From Polyporus tsugae (taxonomy: Eukaryota; Basidiomycota; Agaricomycetes; Polyporales; Polyporaceae): a DNA stretch of 64,000 nt. Positions 22,286 to 35,326 of the stretch are shown here, piece after piece. The notes under the pieces were generated by a model. The model was not told where the DNA came from. It worked only from the letters and a program-made list of their open reading frames with translations, and made no database searches. Positions within the stretch are counted from its first letter, which is position 1; each line of letters begins with the position of its first letter. The stretch is from assembly GCA_024305745.1 (NCBI GenBank), contig JAHRBS010000014.1:193501-257500 (forward strand). Direction: 5' to 3'. The translations under genes were made by a program, and so were the position numbers.

Positions 22286-25200
22286 CTATGCGCGCGTCCG
22301 ATACCGCTCCACGGCCGCCAGCAACGCCTCGAGCTTCTGAGGGCGATTCGGGATCTTCGACTTCAACGGGACGTCGGCATCTTTGAAACGCTTCCGATGG
22401 ACTTCCAACTGCTCCTCCAACTGAGCTTTGGTCATCCCCTCGATCGTGGCCCGCTCGATGACCAGCTCCGTCTCCGCCACCTTCCTAGCTGCCTCCTGTT
22501 CTCGCCGCTCCCGCTCTTCTCGCTCGCGCACCGTCTGGTCCGCATTCGCAATGGCTTCCTCGACTTGTGCCTTACGGCGGACCTTCTCCATACCGCTGTC
22601 GTCGAGCGCGCGCGCCTCACCTCGGATGTACTTGTAGTCCTCGTCTGTGAAGTAGGCGTGCATGAACGCTTTAGTGTTGTTCTGCGCGCACTTCTGAAGG
22701 GAGTTGTAGTACAGCTCGGTGCCAAATGGATTCGCACGGAGCCATTGGCGAAGGAGGCCGAGCGCGCCCTCGTTTGCATCATTGGTAGCGAATATCCAAG
22801 CCTCGTCGAGCTCCTTCTCAGTGCTCTGGTCAATCGCGCCACCCTTCTCGAACTCCTTCGTGAAGGTTTCCCAGGTCCGCAGGGCACCCTTGAAGAAAGT
22901 GATGACAATGTACCTCAGATGAGGCATCCGGTGAGCCAAAGTTGTCTGTATTGCCTTCAGGGCGTCCGGGCGCTGCCAGTCTTCCCCGTCCAAGGTCGCT
23001 TTTTGAGCTGTGGCATCAGGTCCGAGAAGAAGATCAGGGTTGTCTATGATGGACTGAAGGTGCGTTTTGAGTCGATCGTGATATGGGCCGAGCTTCAAAC
23101 CGTTTTGCAGTACTCGAGTGGCCCGAAGATAGGGCTGCGTTACGACCTGGTCATAGAATGCCATGGCCGCAAGCTCCGTTAGCGTTGGATCGTCCTGGAG
23201 CCCCGCCACCACATTCTCCTCGAGATGGCTCCACCTCGGCCGCTCTTTCCGATCGCGCACAACAACCAAGAAGCGAAGGTAGTGGCCGTGGTTCGCGAGC
23301 AGCTCGCAAGCAGCTTCACCGTGGGTAAAGTACCGCACGTTGCTGGTGTCTGGGTATCGCCGCGGCAGCCCGACAATCTCCGTCCAGTAGAAAACGTATG
23401 TGTCTTGTTGCCCTTTCTTGTCGTCCTTGTGATTGAAGACCGCGCCTCCAAGACCTGTGAGCTTAGCACCCCCACGAGCAGATGTTGACAGCGCGCGTAG
23501 CTCCGCCGCCGTCAGACCGTCAAGTGGCATCTCCGCAGGGAGCAGGATAGCAAGGGCTTGCGTATCGACGTCCCTGAGCGTCGACGCGTTCTCTCGGTTG
23601 GCAAGGAGAACTGGCGGTGTTGTCTCTAGCTCAGCCCAGGCCGCCATCATCGCCGCATTACCGCCCTTGAAGCTGTTGAGCTCCTTGTGCATCGCGCATC
23701 CCATATGGAGGAAGAGGTCTAGACGGCGCTGCTCCTCGGGAGGAAGAGCATCATGTAGGTCCTTCCCCAGTGCGATGGTCAACCGATTGAGGTGTTTGTT
23801 GTAGCGCGAGATCTGCTCCTCGGATGGAAGCGCTGCCCAGGCGTCCGGCCCTCCGGCTCCTAGAACTGCGTCTGTCGTGGCAGCGGCGATGACACGCTCC
23901 AGCGCCGGCGTGGGTTGCGGCGTGGGATGTCGGGATCCAAGTTCGTCCCAGGCGAGCACAAGGTAAGTTGACTCTTTCTTCCATTCTCCCAGGAGCCTTG
24001 TCGTCTTGAGCTGATCAGCAGCATGGTCACCACCAACTCCCTTCAACTTGATTGCGCAGTCTTCAACGGTGAGTACAACTCTCAGTCTTCGTGCCAGTGG
24101 TGACCTGTTGAATGCATCAACGAGCTGTTGAAACTTCACCTTCCAGGCCTCAACCTGTGTCTCGCTTGTGTGGTTGACGGATGACTCAACACCGAGGAGG
24201 CGGTTCTTCGGCATTGCGGGATGGGAAGAGCTCAAGGTCGTGGCCATTGCGGGTGGTTCGGCAGAGTAGTCAGGTGCACGGATCGCCATATGACGACCAA
24301 TGTAATCTGTGTGGCGGTTTGAAGTCGCATCGGAGCTGATAGTGAAGCCTTGATTATTCAAGGTGAGTAGCATATTCCTGACGCACAGGGACTAGTATAT
24401 GCTTACTGCTGGCTTGTGTTATCTCATGGCCAAGCTGTATGTCGCTGGCCACCCCCCCTTCGACTATGGACCTCCGGACGGTGTGCGCGCTCATCTTGCC
24501 CTTGACAGTGATTCCCAAGGTGTTCCCCACCATCTCGATGACATGGCCCACCTTCTTTTGCAAGCAGCCACTCAGGATGAGACCACGAGCCAGCGCCCGT
24601 GCTCCAGGTGTGTACACCCCCTTCGTCTTGAGTCGGAACAGGGTAGGAGAGTTCCTCGCGCGCTGTACATGAGCAGCCAGGACCAAGGGAAACCTTTTGC
24701 AGCGCTTCTCTAGAGCTCGGAGCTGTCGCGCGGACTCCCGAAGCCTTGCGAGGAGCTTCAAGCGAGTACCATCTGCCCTGCCAAGCAGGAGCTCGGCATC
24801 CTCTTGTGTGTCAAGCTCACGCTGCTTTGCTGCAGCCTCGGACCGGAGCGCGCGATCTCGTTCCTCTTCAGCCAATCGGAGCTTCTGACGGGTCCTCTCA
24901 GCTGTCTCCCTTGCTCGCTTGAGCTGGCGTCGGTCGTTGTGGTGCCGCGCTTTGAGTGCTGCAACCTGGCCTTGCAAGTGATCCACGGTTTTTGCGCTCC
25001 TGCTCTCTGCATCTTTATGGTATGTATTCTCTTCGGCGTCACGAGCTTTATTGTGCTGTTCTGAAGCCTCCGAAAGGACCCGCTTCGTCTGTTTGAGCCT
25101 GTGCGAAGAAACCCGCTAATGCGGCGTGCAATGATCACCAGTAAGTAAATGATAAGTATCCCCTTATTTGAATACTCACGAGATCTCTCTTCACAGCCCC

Positions 25201-25326
25201 GATGTTTTCCATGTCCTCCCTATCCTGTCGCTCAACCCGACACTCACGGGCCTTGGCCAGGGCAGATTTTTGCGCCGAGGATACGCCTTTACGATGGACA
25301 CCCGTGCGCCGCTGCGGGCTTCCCAT
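22286..25326 (-). CDS. 972-aa protein of a multicopy basidiomycete family, probably transposon-derived
   Basis: Three exons (25326-25180, 25115-24407, 24348-22286) with introns of 64 and 58 nt join into an uninterrupted 973-codon frame. The N-terminus is basic; residues of roughly 50-170 form a long charged coiled coil (QLKRARETAERTRQKLRLAEEERDRAL). Then come FRLKTKGVYTPGARALARGLI, the SDATSNRHTDYIGRH block, CAMHKELNSFKGGNAAM, HKDDKKGQQDTY and DTSNVRYFTHGEAACELL, and a second charged coiled coil near the C-terminus. I recall the HKxLNxxKGGN and NHKDDKKGQ blocks from a family repeated many times in Agaricomycete genomes. The ordered conserved acidic residues suggest an RNase H-fold (DDE) transposase, but this is inference. 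No terminal inverted repeats were found. Confidence 0.7.
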
Positions 25327-25834
25327 TCTCCAAGCCCGAGGTAGTAGTGTTGTGGTATGTTTCCGGTGTGCGGGGTATCAACTGGAAAGTAGTGTTCCAT
25401 TAACCTGAGGATAGTACTGTTATCACGGACTGTCCACGGCCCTCGAGCAAAGTCGATTGGAGGCCGCAGAGTTGCCGCAATCGGTCACTGAAGCAAGGCA
25501 AGTAAACATTGCGGGTATAATCAGAAAACTTGCTAAAATTCCACGAAAAATACATACAGAGCTCGATGACTTCATATGAGCACCTCCGAGTGCAGCGGCG
25601 GGACGGGGGTGGGATGGGGCGGGGCAAAATTGACAATGGAGTGGCTGCGTCCACATCTGGAGGAGCATCGCAGCTCGCGCGACATGGTACACGTGATGGG
25701 ATTCAACGCGATGGTGGCGCATCCATGCTCCCCGCGCAGCCGCGCGACACGTCGAAGTGCGCGCAACATTTCCACTTGTCGTCTGAGTCTAGTACCTTGA
25801 TTTTGGTCGCGATCAATTAGAGCAATTAGCCTTC

Positions 25835-25940
25835 ATGATGTCTACAATTTTGTTTGTTTGTTTTCCTTCATCTAGGGCTGAATTCATATGCAAGCCGTGC
25901 GAGATCTGCATGCAACAAACATTCAAATTGTAGACATCAT
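25835..25940. repeat. 16-bp perfect inverted repeat, 74-nt spacer
   Basis: ATGATGTCTACAATTT at 25835-25850 is the exact reverse complement of 25925-25940. A small hairpin RNA or a miniature transposon remnant are both possible; no flanking duplication was identified. Confidence 0.7.
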
Positions 25941-26492
25941 TCCTAAGTACATTTCTAGTGCATTGGTCTGTTTTTCGAGACCCCGCGAGTCCATCATATG
26001 TTTTAATGTTGCGCCGATTGTCACGACCACCTCCCTTGGGCGTTACGGTCCTACAGTAAATACATACAAACATCACGTGTCTCGCAGGCGTTGCCCCTCC
26101 CCATTTCGTGTTGCCAATTAATGCGGGTTGCTTGCTGTCGACTCGGACTTGCAGATTTCTCCCCTTTCCGCTCCAAGTTGTCACAAGTTGTATCAGCATG
26201 TTCGAAGAGGTGCGCATGCGCCGCACCCACCCTCTTATACCAAAATCTGCCAGGTCTGCTTCTCGCCATCCAGGACCTGCTGATCTTCATCTATAACCCG
26301 AGCTCTAGTGACCCAGCGTTGACTGACCATGAAACCCAAAGGCCTGAAATATATATTTTCACTCATGGGAGCATACCATACACATGGGGAGCAAAGGAAA
26401 GCAGTAGGACACTAATTGACTAACAGAAAAAGTCGACAGGAAACAAAACTCCATATCAACATAAGCCATGAACACTATCTAACGGTCTTACA

Positions 26493-26529
26493 CTCGTTCG
26501 AAAGAGGTGAAACGTACCTTTCGAACGAG
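26493..26529. repeat. Perfect 12-bp stem-loop
   Basis: CTCGTTCGAAAG at 26493-26504 and CTTTCGAACGAG at 26518-26529 are exact reverse complements, separated by 13 nt. The arms themselves contain the palindrome TTCGAA. Confidence 0.75.
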
Positions 26530-27182
26530 CCTAGAATGAAGAGAAACGGGCCGGAACTAGAGGAGGAGGAGGCATATCAAGAGCGCTGCAAGCACTGACA
26601 GTCACCGTGGCGGCGGGCATTTTCGAGATTTTGGAGCATGAATGGCGGATTTTTAAGTGCCTATATAGCTATTGACTGAGTGAATCAAGCATGTCAAATT
26701 TAGGTGAGGGCGAGTACTTACTAGTTGGTGGTCGTGGGGAGAGGTGAGCGCGCCTTCGGCGCGCAATGATTGGTCCAACAGTCAATGTTGGGCTCAATTC
26801 ATGCAAAATTTAGCGTAGTCTGATAGTCCTTCCACTGTTGTCCGCCGTATACAATGTATTGATCTATGTAAATGCTCATATTCGCCACACCGTCATCGCG
26901 TGGCCAGGCCTGCCCTCGGAGGGCGATAACCCTATGTAAGTCTGTCATTAAATATTGTGGATCGGAACTTCGTGGTGGAGACTCTCCAGACTCCAGTGCC
27001 GCGCCAGCGCTCGCTTAGAAACCCGGTTAGGCGGGCGGCATTTGATGCATTTGATGGACTGGACCACGACGGCTTTTGCTTCAACCAAACGACCTGAGCT
27101 CCAGAACTATCCCCGGGCCCTTCATTCTCAGTCAAGTTCAAGTCGCAGCTTCAGTGAAGCATAGGACCAATATCCCCGCTAC

Positions 27183-30100
27183 ATGGTACCGCTACAGACC
27201 ACCGACTATGGAAAGAGTTCGAAGGAGCTGATAGAGTTTGTGGGCCAACTTAGGGCATTAGGGTGCGTGTTTTATTCCGTCATCCGTTTCTCCGCCACTG
27301 AGATGACTTACCCAGTGCGCACATTGACCTTGAACTCCCTCGGATTGTCGTCATTGGCAATCAGAGTGCCGGCAAGTCCAGCCTTGTCGAAGCAATATCG
27401 GGAGTGAGTTTCTTTGCTTCATGTTAGCTGCTCCGCTCTCTCTAAGTTGCGAGCTACGTTCCGCGTACGTGATTTCTTTCTTCCAGATCAATGTCCCCCG
27501 CGACGCGGGAACCTGTACACGATGTCCCATGGAATGTCGACTGTCGCATGCGCCAGGTGAATGGTCCTGCCAGATCAAGATTCGCTGGGAGTATGACGAG
27601 GACGACAAGAGGTTTGAGGAGGTGGACGAGGTCGAATTTGGGTCTCTCTTGACAAACAAGGCACAGGTCGAACTTATGTTGCGACGAGCGCAAGCCGCGG
27701 TGCTCAACCCCCATGTTTCGGATGAGAAGTTCGTGGACATGAGCGAAGAAAAACTGAAGGCGCCGAAGATGGAGGGACGAAAACCACTTCTTTTCTCTAG
27801 GAACGTCGTGTGTATAGAACTTGCTGGCCCAGATCTCGTGGATCTGTCCTTCGTCGACTTGCCAGGTAAGCTCGCTTTCGGCCCACCGCGAGCCTACAAC
27901 TCACGCCATCGTTCTACAGGTATCGTTCAGAACGCCGAAGCTGAGATCGTTCAGCTCGTCGAGGACCTCGTAAAGTCCTATATTCAAGGAACTAGCTTGA
28001 TTCTCGTGACGTTGCCGATGAGCGGTGCGTGTCCGTCTCCCCCCGTGCTTCCATGGCACTCAAGTTGTTTATCCCACAGATGACATTGAGAACCAGAAGG
28101 CGGCGAGGCTGGCCAAGCTAGCAGATCCCCAGGGCCTTCGGACAATAGGTACCATATCCACTCTTTCGACACAGTCATGTGTTGACGGTGCTTATCCCAG
28201 GCGTTTTGACGAAGCCCGATATGCTCACCGCTGGCGCAACGAAAGCTCGGGACTTGTGGCTCGAAGTACTCGAAGGTCGACGTCACCCCCTCCGCCACGG
28301 TTACTACTGCACGCGCCAGCCAGATGATGACGAGCGTTCCAGGGGGATTACGGCCGCAGAGGCGCGTGCAGCGGAGGCAGCCTTTTTCCATACCACAGCG
28401 CCATGGGCATCCTCCACGCAACGAGATCGGTTCGGCACAGTAGGCCTTGTGAAAAGCATCAGCAAGCTTTTGACCCAGATAATCCAGGAATCGTCAGTAC
28501 ATCCAAGTTATGCCAGCCAAGCGTTATGCTAACGTTCATCCCTTGACAGCTTGCCATCGCTCCTCGGACAGGTTGCTGCGCAGCTCGAAAGCTGTAACGA
28601 GCAGCTTGCCAAGCTCCCGCCTGCGATCACAACGGAGCCCACTGCATTTGTCATGGAGCTTGTCACTCAGTTCTCGAACGAGTTGACTCGGTCCGTCCAG
28701 GGGTCTCCCACCAGTACAGCACTCGTCCAGAGCACCCGCCGGACATACACCTCTCTGCGCGAAGCCATTCGCTCATCTGCCCCTCCATTCGTACCGTACA
28801 AAGACGCTGCCCACGCGCCAAGGGACGTCTCGGAATACGTGCGTGCCGACCCCCAGGACCGCAGTGCTCGGAACAAGAAGTTCTCGGGCAATATCATGTA
28901 TCTGGAAGATGTCCGGAAGCACATCACCGCGTATGTCGGAACGCCATTTCTAGCCATTCTATCCGTAATGACGCTTTCCTGACAGATCAGTCACCCGCGA
29001 ACTGCCCGGAAATGTGCCATACGCGGCGAAGCTGTCCCTCTTCCAAGCATTCCAGCATTACTGGGAAGTCTCCGCCACGAGCTGCTTTGACCAGGTTCAA
29101 GAAGCATTCCAGATCACGCTTTCGGCTCTCCTACAGAAGCATTTCGAACGATACGGGAATCTCATGGCCATCGTCAAGTGCTTTTACCTTCGTTCTCACC
29201 ATCTCATAGTACCAGCACTGATTGTTTCTCACCCCCGTTTAGACCCGTGGCGTCCGAGTTGGTTCACCAATGCGCCGAGCGCACGACGAACCAGATGCGA
29301 ACGGTCCTGCAACTGGAGACGTCGCCGTTCACGCAGAACAATCACTACTTCAGCGAGTGCCGCGACAAGTGGCTCGCCAAGTACAAGGATGCGCGCGCGG
29401 GGAACAGCCCGGCCGAACGTGTTAACCCCGCCCCTGCGCCTCCGTCGACTCCCGGCCCAGTGTTTTCCTTCGGGCAAGGTAAGCGCTTCGCATCCTCGAT
29501 CTACTCCTCAACCTTCATATTTTACATTAGCGGCGAAGACTGGCGCCAAGGAGGTCAAGGCGGCGTCGCCTCCCAAACCCAAGAAACCGGCTCAGCCTGC
29601 GGGCGCTGTTCCGAACGGGAAAAAAGCTCGGGAGGACTCCTCCTCCTCCTCCTCCTCCGAGTCGTCAGACGAGGACGAGGAGCAGCAAGCCAAGACGAAC
29701 ACGACGAAACCTTCGGGAGCTGCGCAGGCCTTCACCCTCGCCCCGCCCGTGGCAGTGGCCCCGCGTGCGCCTGCGAAACCGCCGGTGGACGAGAGCAAGC
29801 AAGAGCTGATGCGGGAAACCCTTACCAACCTCGCGAAACTCGGATACCCTGGGCTCACGGAAGTCGACTTCGGCAAGCTGAACCCGCCGGACGTCTACGA
29901 GGACGAGCTGGAGGTGATGGCGGAAGTGCGCGCGTACTTCCAAGTCGCTTACAAGGTGCGTGCGCGTCCGCGGTGTGACGTATCCCAGTCCGTCAGACTG
30001 ATACGAGCAACCGAACAGCGCGTCATCGACTACATACCTCTCTCTATCGACCACCATTTTCTCTACACATTCGCCAAGGAACTGCAGCGCCTGCTGTTCG

Positions 30101-30252
30101 AGCGGCTCGGGCTGGGCACGGTGAACGCCGCGGCCCGCTGCAACACTTACATCGCGGAGGATCCGGCCATCGTCAGCACTCGTGACGAACTCACATCGAA
30201 GAAGAAGCGACTGGAGGCCGTCCAACGCGCACTGTTCAACTTTGGCCTCTGA
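27183..30252 (+). CDS. Dynamin-like GTPase 1 (826 aa)
   Basis: Eleven exons (27183-27262, 27316-27403, 27487-27865, 27920-28024, 28080-28148, 28201-28492, 28550-28930, 28986-29177, 29243-29478, 29531-29955, 30019-30252) sum to 827 codons in one frame. GTPase motifs: G1 GNQSAGKSS (about 41-49), G2 PRDAGTCTR (about 60-68), G3 DLPG (about 180-183), G4 TKPD (244-247). The middle/stalk region follows, then a linker with a Ser tract and acidic run (EDSSSSSSSESSDEDEE), and a GTPase effector domain ending ALFNFGL. There is no PH domain. Dynamin family members are large self-assembling GTPases that remodel membranes; the layout without PH domain and proline-rich tail is like Vps1/Mx types. Introns are short GT-AG; one donor (GTGCTT at 29178) is weak. 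The specific role is unknown. Confidence 0.9.
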
Positions 30253-30838
30253 GAATTTTGAGTTGCACGTGTCTCTCGATGCCGTTACAAGTTACCCCGC
30301 TGTGGTCACTTTGTTGTCCTTCGTTGGCCATGTGCAATGTACTGTACTGTACGCCAACTTGGCGTATATTCGACGAGCCACTACACTACTAGCGTCCCGA
30401 TGCATATCACCGTAGGGATTAAGTCGCAGAAACAACGGAAGATACAAACTTCAACTTCAGATGCACAGAACGCGCGCTAACAATACAAGGTTCAGTAAGG
30501 TACGAACTTGATGCCACATTGGATAAACGACGGCGTCCGCAAAAGACCGAAGTCCAGGAGTCAAGAGGAGGAAGGATTGCATATTATCGATACAACGGGC
30601 GTAAGGGTGGATTCCGGAGAAAACGAGGGTTGGCTACATAGATGACCTTGAAGGTTCACGGCCTCGGAAAACGAGAAACGAGCGAAGGGCACCGCAAGTT
30701 CTATGGGAATGGGAATGGGAATGGGAGACGAAGACGAGGGCGAAAATCCTTCCCGCGTCGCGCGGGCGAAGTGGGCGGAAAACGGGCAGGTTCGTTTAAT
30801 TGTCTCCAAACACACGCCCACAGGACCTTCTGCGAAGA
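30253..30838. other. Convergent intergenic region
   Basis: Lies between the 3' ends of dynamin-like gene 1 (plus) and the next minus-strand gene. It contains a short GGGAAT hexamer array near 30704-30727 and no ORF I can support. Confidence 0.5.
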
Positions 30839-31697
30839 TTAGCCGCTGCTGCGCCCCGATCGTCCCCGCGACGCGTCGTGCCCACCCGCGGCGTACCGCG
30901 AAGACGAGGCGATGTTTGGTGGTGCGGGGTCGAACGGCGAATGGTGCATGACCGGCTGGAATAGCTGGCTTCGGGGAAGCAAAGGGCCCGACGCTCCAGG
31001 GGGGAAGGACGGCAGGCGGGACGGCCCCGAGCCCGAGCCTCCGATAAAGTCTGGGAATCCGGCGTTCAAGAAGACGACCCCGACGAGAAGCGCGCGGGTC
31101 GCGGTCGTAGGGTAGAGCAGGATCCCTCCGTGCTGGTGTGTCTCGGAATAGCCCCAGGGGCTAATCGCGACCTGGGGTTTGGGGCGATAGTCAGTTCGGC
31201 TATCACGCGTTTAGGGCCGGGGCCTGGGGCCTGCGGATGACGGTGACGGCAACTCACGATCTCTTCTTCGAGAAGCCGGCGCGCGAAGTCCTCGAAGAGC
31301 GCGTGATTCCTCCGGGATGCAGCGTGCTCGGGGAGGCGGTCGGGCATGAGCATGCAGCGGGGGAACTGGCCCGGATGCCGCGCCACCCAGCCGTGCAGCT
31401 CGCTCAGGACGCCGCGTCGCCGGATGACCTGCAGCTGGAAGTACTCCGGCCAGAGCTCCTGCTGGCTACTTGTGCAGGGGTCACGCGGGTCAGTCAGTCG
31501 AAGTACAAGAGCGTCCGAGGAGAGACCTACTTATCGTACTCCGTCTCGGCGGCTGTGACTCGGATCTCGCACGGCTGCGCGGCAGGGTCAGGGAATGCGG
31601 CCGGGGTGAAGATCCTTCCTCGCCAGGGCTGCGTCTGGGGGACCTGTTCCCGGGGCGGCGGAACGAGGGACTCGAGATGCGTAGGTAAACGGAACAT
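30839..31697 (-). CDS. Unrecognised 223-aa protein with a hydrophobic segment
   Basis: Three exons (31697-31531, 31468-31258, 31132-30839) join in frame to 224 codons. The protein starts MFRLPTHLESLVPPPREQ, continues SQQELWPEYFQLQVIRRRGVLSELHGWVARHPGQFPRCMLMPDRLP, then a short hydrophobic stretch (ATRALLVGVVFLNAGF) and a Gly/Pro/Ser-rich tail ending GRSGRSSG. The basic start and single hydrophobic segment could fit a mitochondrial or membrane-anchored protein, but I do not recognise the family. The splice sites give a clean frame, which is the main support. The second intron, 125 nt, is longer than its neighbours. Confidence 0.55.
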
Positions 31698-34600
31698 TGG
31701 CAATGAGAGAGCTCGGTTTGTGCGGCAGAAGCCCCCGCACTTTTAAGGTGGCCCCGAAGCCTCTGGCAGGGTACTTAATAGGTTCCAGTGTGCGCGACAA
31801 CTGAGGCCGTCGCGTAGAAGCCGCGACTGGGAACATTCTGACCTGCGCTGAGGACGCATATGTGAAGGCACAGAGGTCCGAGTGAGGGTGTCCTCTTTGC
31901 GTTTCTGGGATGAAATACGCCATGACGCGATAATCGTCATGACCGCCCCGAAATCGAGATCTCCACGCCCATTGTCATGACGAGTCGCGTCTCGCTCATC
32001 CGACCAGCTTTGTACACAAGGAGGTATGTCGCATGAACTCGCTGCCGCGCTGCAAAGGTTTGCTATATCGAACCCGTTATCGCCGGAGGGCCAGGAACAC
32101 TTGGAACGAGCTGGTGGCGCTGGTGGCGATGTCGGGGATCGTCGTGGCAGTCGCCACGGACGAAAGCTAGGTGGAGATCATGGAAGAATTGTCAAGGCAA
32201 CACCTCTCTGCTCGTCTCCGGTCTCCCAAGCTTATGCCACGAGGCATTTGCCAGCGCCGTGGTCCGTCAGGGGGATGCCAAAGCTGTGATAGCACATGGC
32301 AAAGTATGATGTACGAAATGTCGTAACCAGGCCCTCGGACCCGCATCCTTCCCATCCATATCGCTGTGTGTGTTTCGGGTGCCTGACGTGCAAAATTTCA
32401 TGGTCAGGCAAGAAGCCACGGCTACGCATGTCGGCGGCGAGGCCACGTGGGAGCGGTGTGCGCTGAGACAGTTTTCAATGAACACCAGCTCTTGGGTGTG
32501 TCACAAGACATATGACACTCCCACGTCCCTTGTCCGAGACGATATCCGGGCGGACATCGAGAGCGGAACGAGCTGGAGCTGGAAATCATCCTGCCAAGTT
32601 CGAACGATCCGCTGCTTGCAGCACCCGCGGATATGACCTCCTCTCCGACGTCTTTATCATCGTGCGAGGCAACACAGACTCCTCCTGCGATTCAGCGGGA
32701 GTGGCCGAACACACCGCGTCGGACAAACAGCAAACTTGCACCGAAGGTTCAACGCCCTCGTGCGGCGGTCGGAGTTACACGGACTTCTCCAGCAATCGTC
32801 AAGCTCCAAGGGCGTGTTGCTCCCCAACGCCGACCTGTCCGCAGTGCAAAGGCGAGCAGCAACGCCCGACGCCTTCTGCTCGACCTTCCACCCGCGCCTC
32901 CTCCCAGCACAAGTTCTGATGCCACGCACCGTCTCCACCTGCGTCCATGCTACGACGCGGTCTTGTCGGCTTGTCGGCAACATCGGATTCATGGTCGCGA
33001 CGGGTTGGGACTCCGCACCTCGGTTCAGGCCGGTCGGACCAGCACTCTGGCGACGAGGCTCCGTTCAGTCGTTCTACGCAGACACACACTCTCGGCCGCC
33101 GCGAAGGGGGGTTGAGAGCGCGGACTGTCAAGGGCTGAATTGAAGGATGTGCAAGCGTCCGCATCGTGGGCCGCGGAAGGTTCGGTGGTCTGGCGCAACG
33201 GTGGCCGTCGTGGCAGGGATCGGAGTAGGTAGATTCGGCGGCCAAGTGCTGACGGAGCGCCTCGGCGTGACCAAACAAGCGGGCAGCGAGAGCCTTTCCA
33301 TGCCGCCCGGTGGCGTCTATCTGAGAAGGTTGAAAATGCCTAAGAAGGCGCTCCGGAGACGTCAGTACATATGCGACGTCCAGTACGAAAAAGGAAGGAC
33401 GTTGAACGTACGAAGCATCGTAACCAAGGGCACGCTGGATGCGGGGGTTGCAGTGGGAGAAGGCAAAGGGACCCGGGGAACTGGCGCATAGCGCATTGAA
33501 TTGAGGGTGCTTCCTACGATTGTCTTACACGCTGAGACAGCGCTACTGCGCCGATATGCGCACCCGGTCAGGGCGGGATATGCCCATGGCGATCGGTTGA
33601 AGGTGCCAGTGGGAATCCATAAGAGGCTCGATGATATGTTCAAACTCCGTGGACAGGACCACAAGCTAACTTCAGGTCCTCAGGCGGGAAAAGGGGGAGG
33701 CGTGAGGGAAAAGACTCGGTGAGATCGGCTTTCGCGCCGAGCAGAAAAAGGACAGCAAACGGTGAGCTATTCGTCGGGGTCGTCCGAGTCACGTAAGTAA
33801 CATACCTAGGACAAATGCACCGCTCCAAAATTCCAAGGACTACGCCGGGCTGTCGAAATGTGGACGATTAGAATCGGCCAAATAATCGATTTCGAGGGAT
33901 ATAATACGCACCGCCAAGATTATTCGCGCTTTGGGTGACATCGACTTGGACGATTCCCTGGGGTTGCAGTTCAACCTACGGGGTGCGGGGGAGGCCACAA
34001 TGAGCGCAAGCCGCTCCAAGGGGGTCCGACGGATTGAACAATAGACTATAGAGGTGGGGATCTACCGACGTGGGTGACTCATCTCAAAGAAGTGTATTCT
34101 GAGTGTCGTTGGGTGAGGGTAAGACGACGTCTGACGTACGGTACCACGAACTCTTTGTTTTCATTACTCTCCCCTTGCGCCTCCCACAAGTTGGCCCAGT
34201 CAGTCTTGAAGCAGATGCTTCGAGGCTGGCGGCGAAGTTGAGGCCTGAGTGGACGTTGTCGAAGACTGCTCTGCTGGCGTGCCATGGCTTGGAAGGGAAG
34301 CTGGAAGGACGAAGGTAGACATTTTGCTGAACCAGACAAGCTCATGTGCAGAATACGTAGTACTGACTTGCGAGTCGGGCGAGGCGGCGGTAGATATGGA
34401 AGTTCAGCCTCAGGAGCAACCTTGCATAGTGAGCGACACAACATTGTCCACGGGCAGAACCAGCACCAACTGCAGCAGGCAACATGTAAGATTTCCTAGC
34501 ATGGGCGACAGAAAGCGGCTCCAGTGACAGTTGAAAGGATGAAGGAAAAACTCGGAGCAGAAGCGTCCGGACGGGCAGAGACTCCGGCTGTCACGGCCCG

Positions 34601-35326
34601 GGACTGAGGACCGCGGTCCCGAGTCTGGGCTGCCCTCACCGCTCTTTGATTTTTTCGAAAAACTGTCACGGTGAGGTCGAAACCTCGTAGCTTTGGACCG
34701 CCAAGTACTCCGGCGACAGGTTGGCGCGAAAACAGACAGTGTAGACCAGGATACGCCGGCCCCGGACTCAGCACCGACGGCCTGGTATACGATGCCGTTC
34801 TCATGATCAGTACGTTGTCACGACATATGATGCCAGTGACCGCTGCTCCTTTCCGAGTGCACCTCGTCCCTCATCCGGACTCTTCTTCGAATAATTTGTG
34901 CCCAAGCTAGCCACGAGAAGGATATCCACCGCGCTCTTTCTCACCCCTCTTGTCTTCGTCTTACTCCCGTCGTAACTCCTGGCATGTGCCTGCGCATTGC
35001 TCGACGACCTGACTGACTGGGTGTTCCTCGATAAGGTCGATATCAAGCTTGGCGATGATTCATTGATTGGTGTTCATCGTCTGCATCCCCTTGGTTAAGA
35101 CCGTTTATTACTTAGATACCAGGTCTCCCAGCACCCATTTCGCGCTTCCGCGACCACTGTCGTGTTGTGGCTAGAGCCGTTCCGGTGCGTTCCAAAGACA
35201 AGCATTCTTCTGGATCACGTTGACCGAGATAGAGCAGATACACATTCCGGTCGCCTCAAAACACACGCAGGCTCGCCCCACCCCAATGTGGCACGCGACA
35301 ACTCGGGAAAGAAACGCGGAGAAGCC
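31698..35326. other. 3.6-kb stretch without a supportable gene
   Basis: Only overlapping ORFs of low-complexity, Arg/Ser/Pro-rich composition occur. The longest plausible one is 32633-33115 (+, 160 aa, Pro/Ser/Thr-rich N-terminus), without recognisable motifs or splice partners. I do not call it a gene. Confidence 0.5.

Larger units (their letters stand above)
25327..27182. other. Intergenic region with two inverted repeats
   Basis: About 1.9 kb without a supportable gene. It holds a 16-bp inverted repeat with a 74-nt spacer (25835-25940) and a 12-bp perfect stem with a 13-nt loop (26493-26529). The right end must hold the promoter of the first dynamin-like gene. Confidence 0.5.

Noticed and set aside
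22283..23182. 299-codon plus-strand ORF
   Set aside because: Antisense to the well-supported 972-aa gene and without recognisable motifs.
22286..25326. Starship captain (tyrosine recombinase) or KDZ/Plavaka transposase
   Set aside because: No tyrosine recombinase signature was seen, and the conserved blocks do not match the KDZ or Plavaka motifs I remember, so no family name was assigned.
32633..33115. 160-codon Pro/Ser-rich plus-strand ORF
   Set aside because: Low-complexity, no motif, no splice partner, and overlapping ORFs of similar size in other frames.
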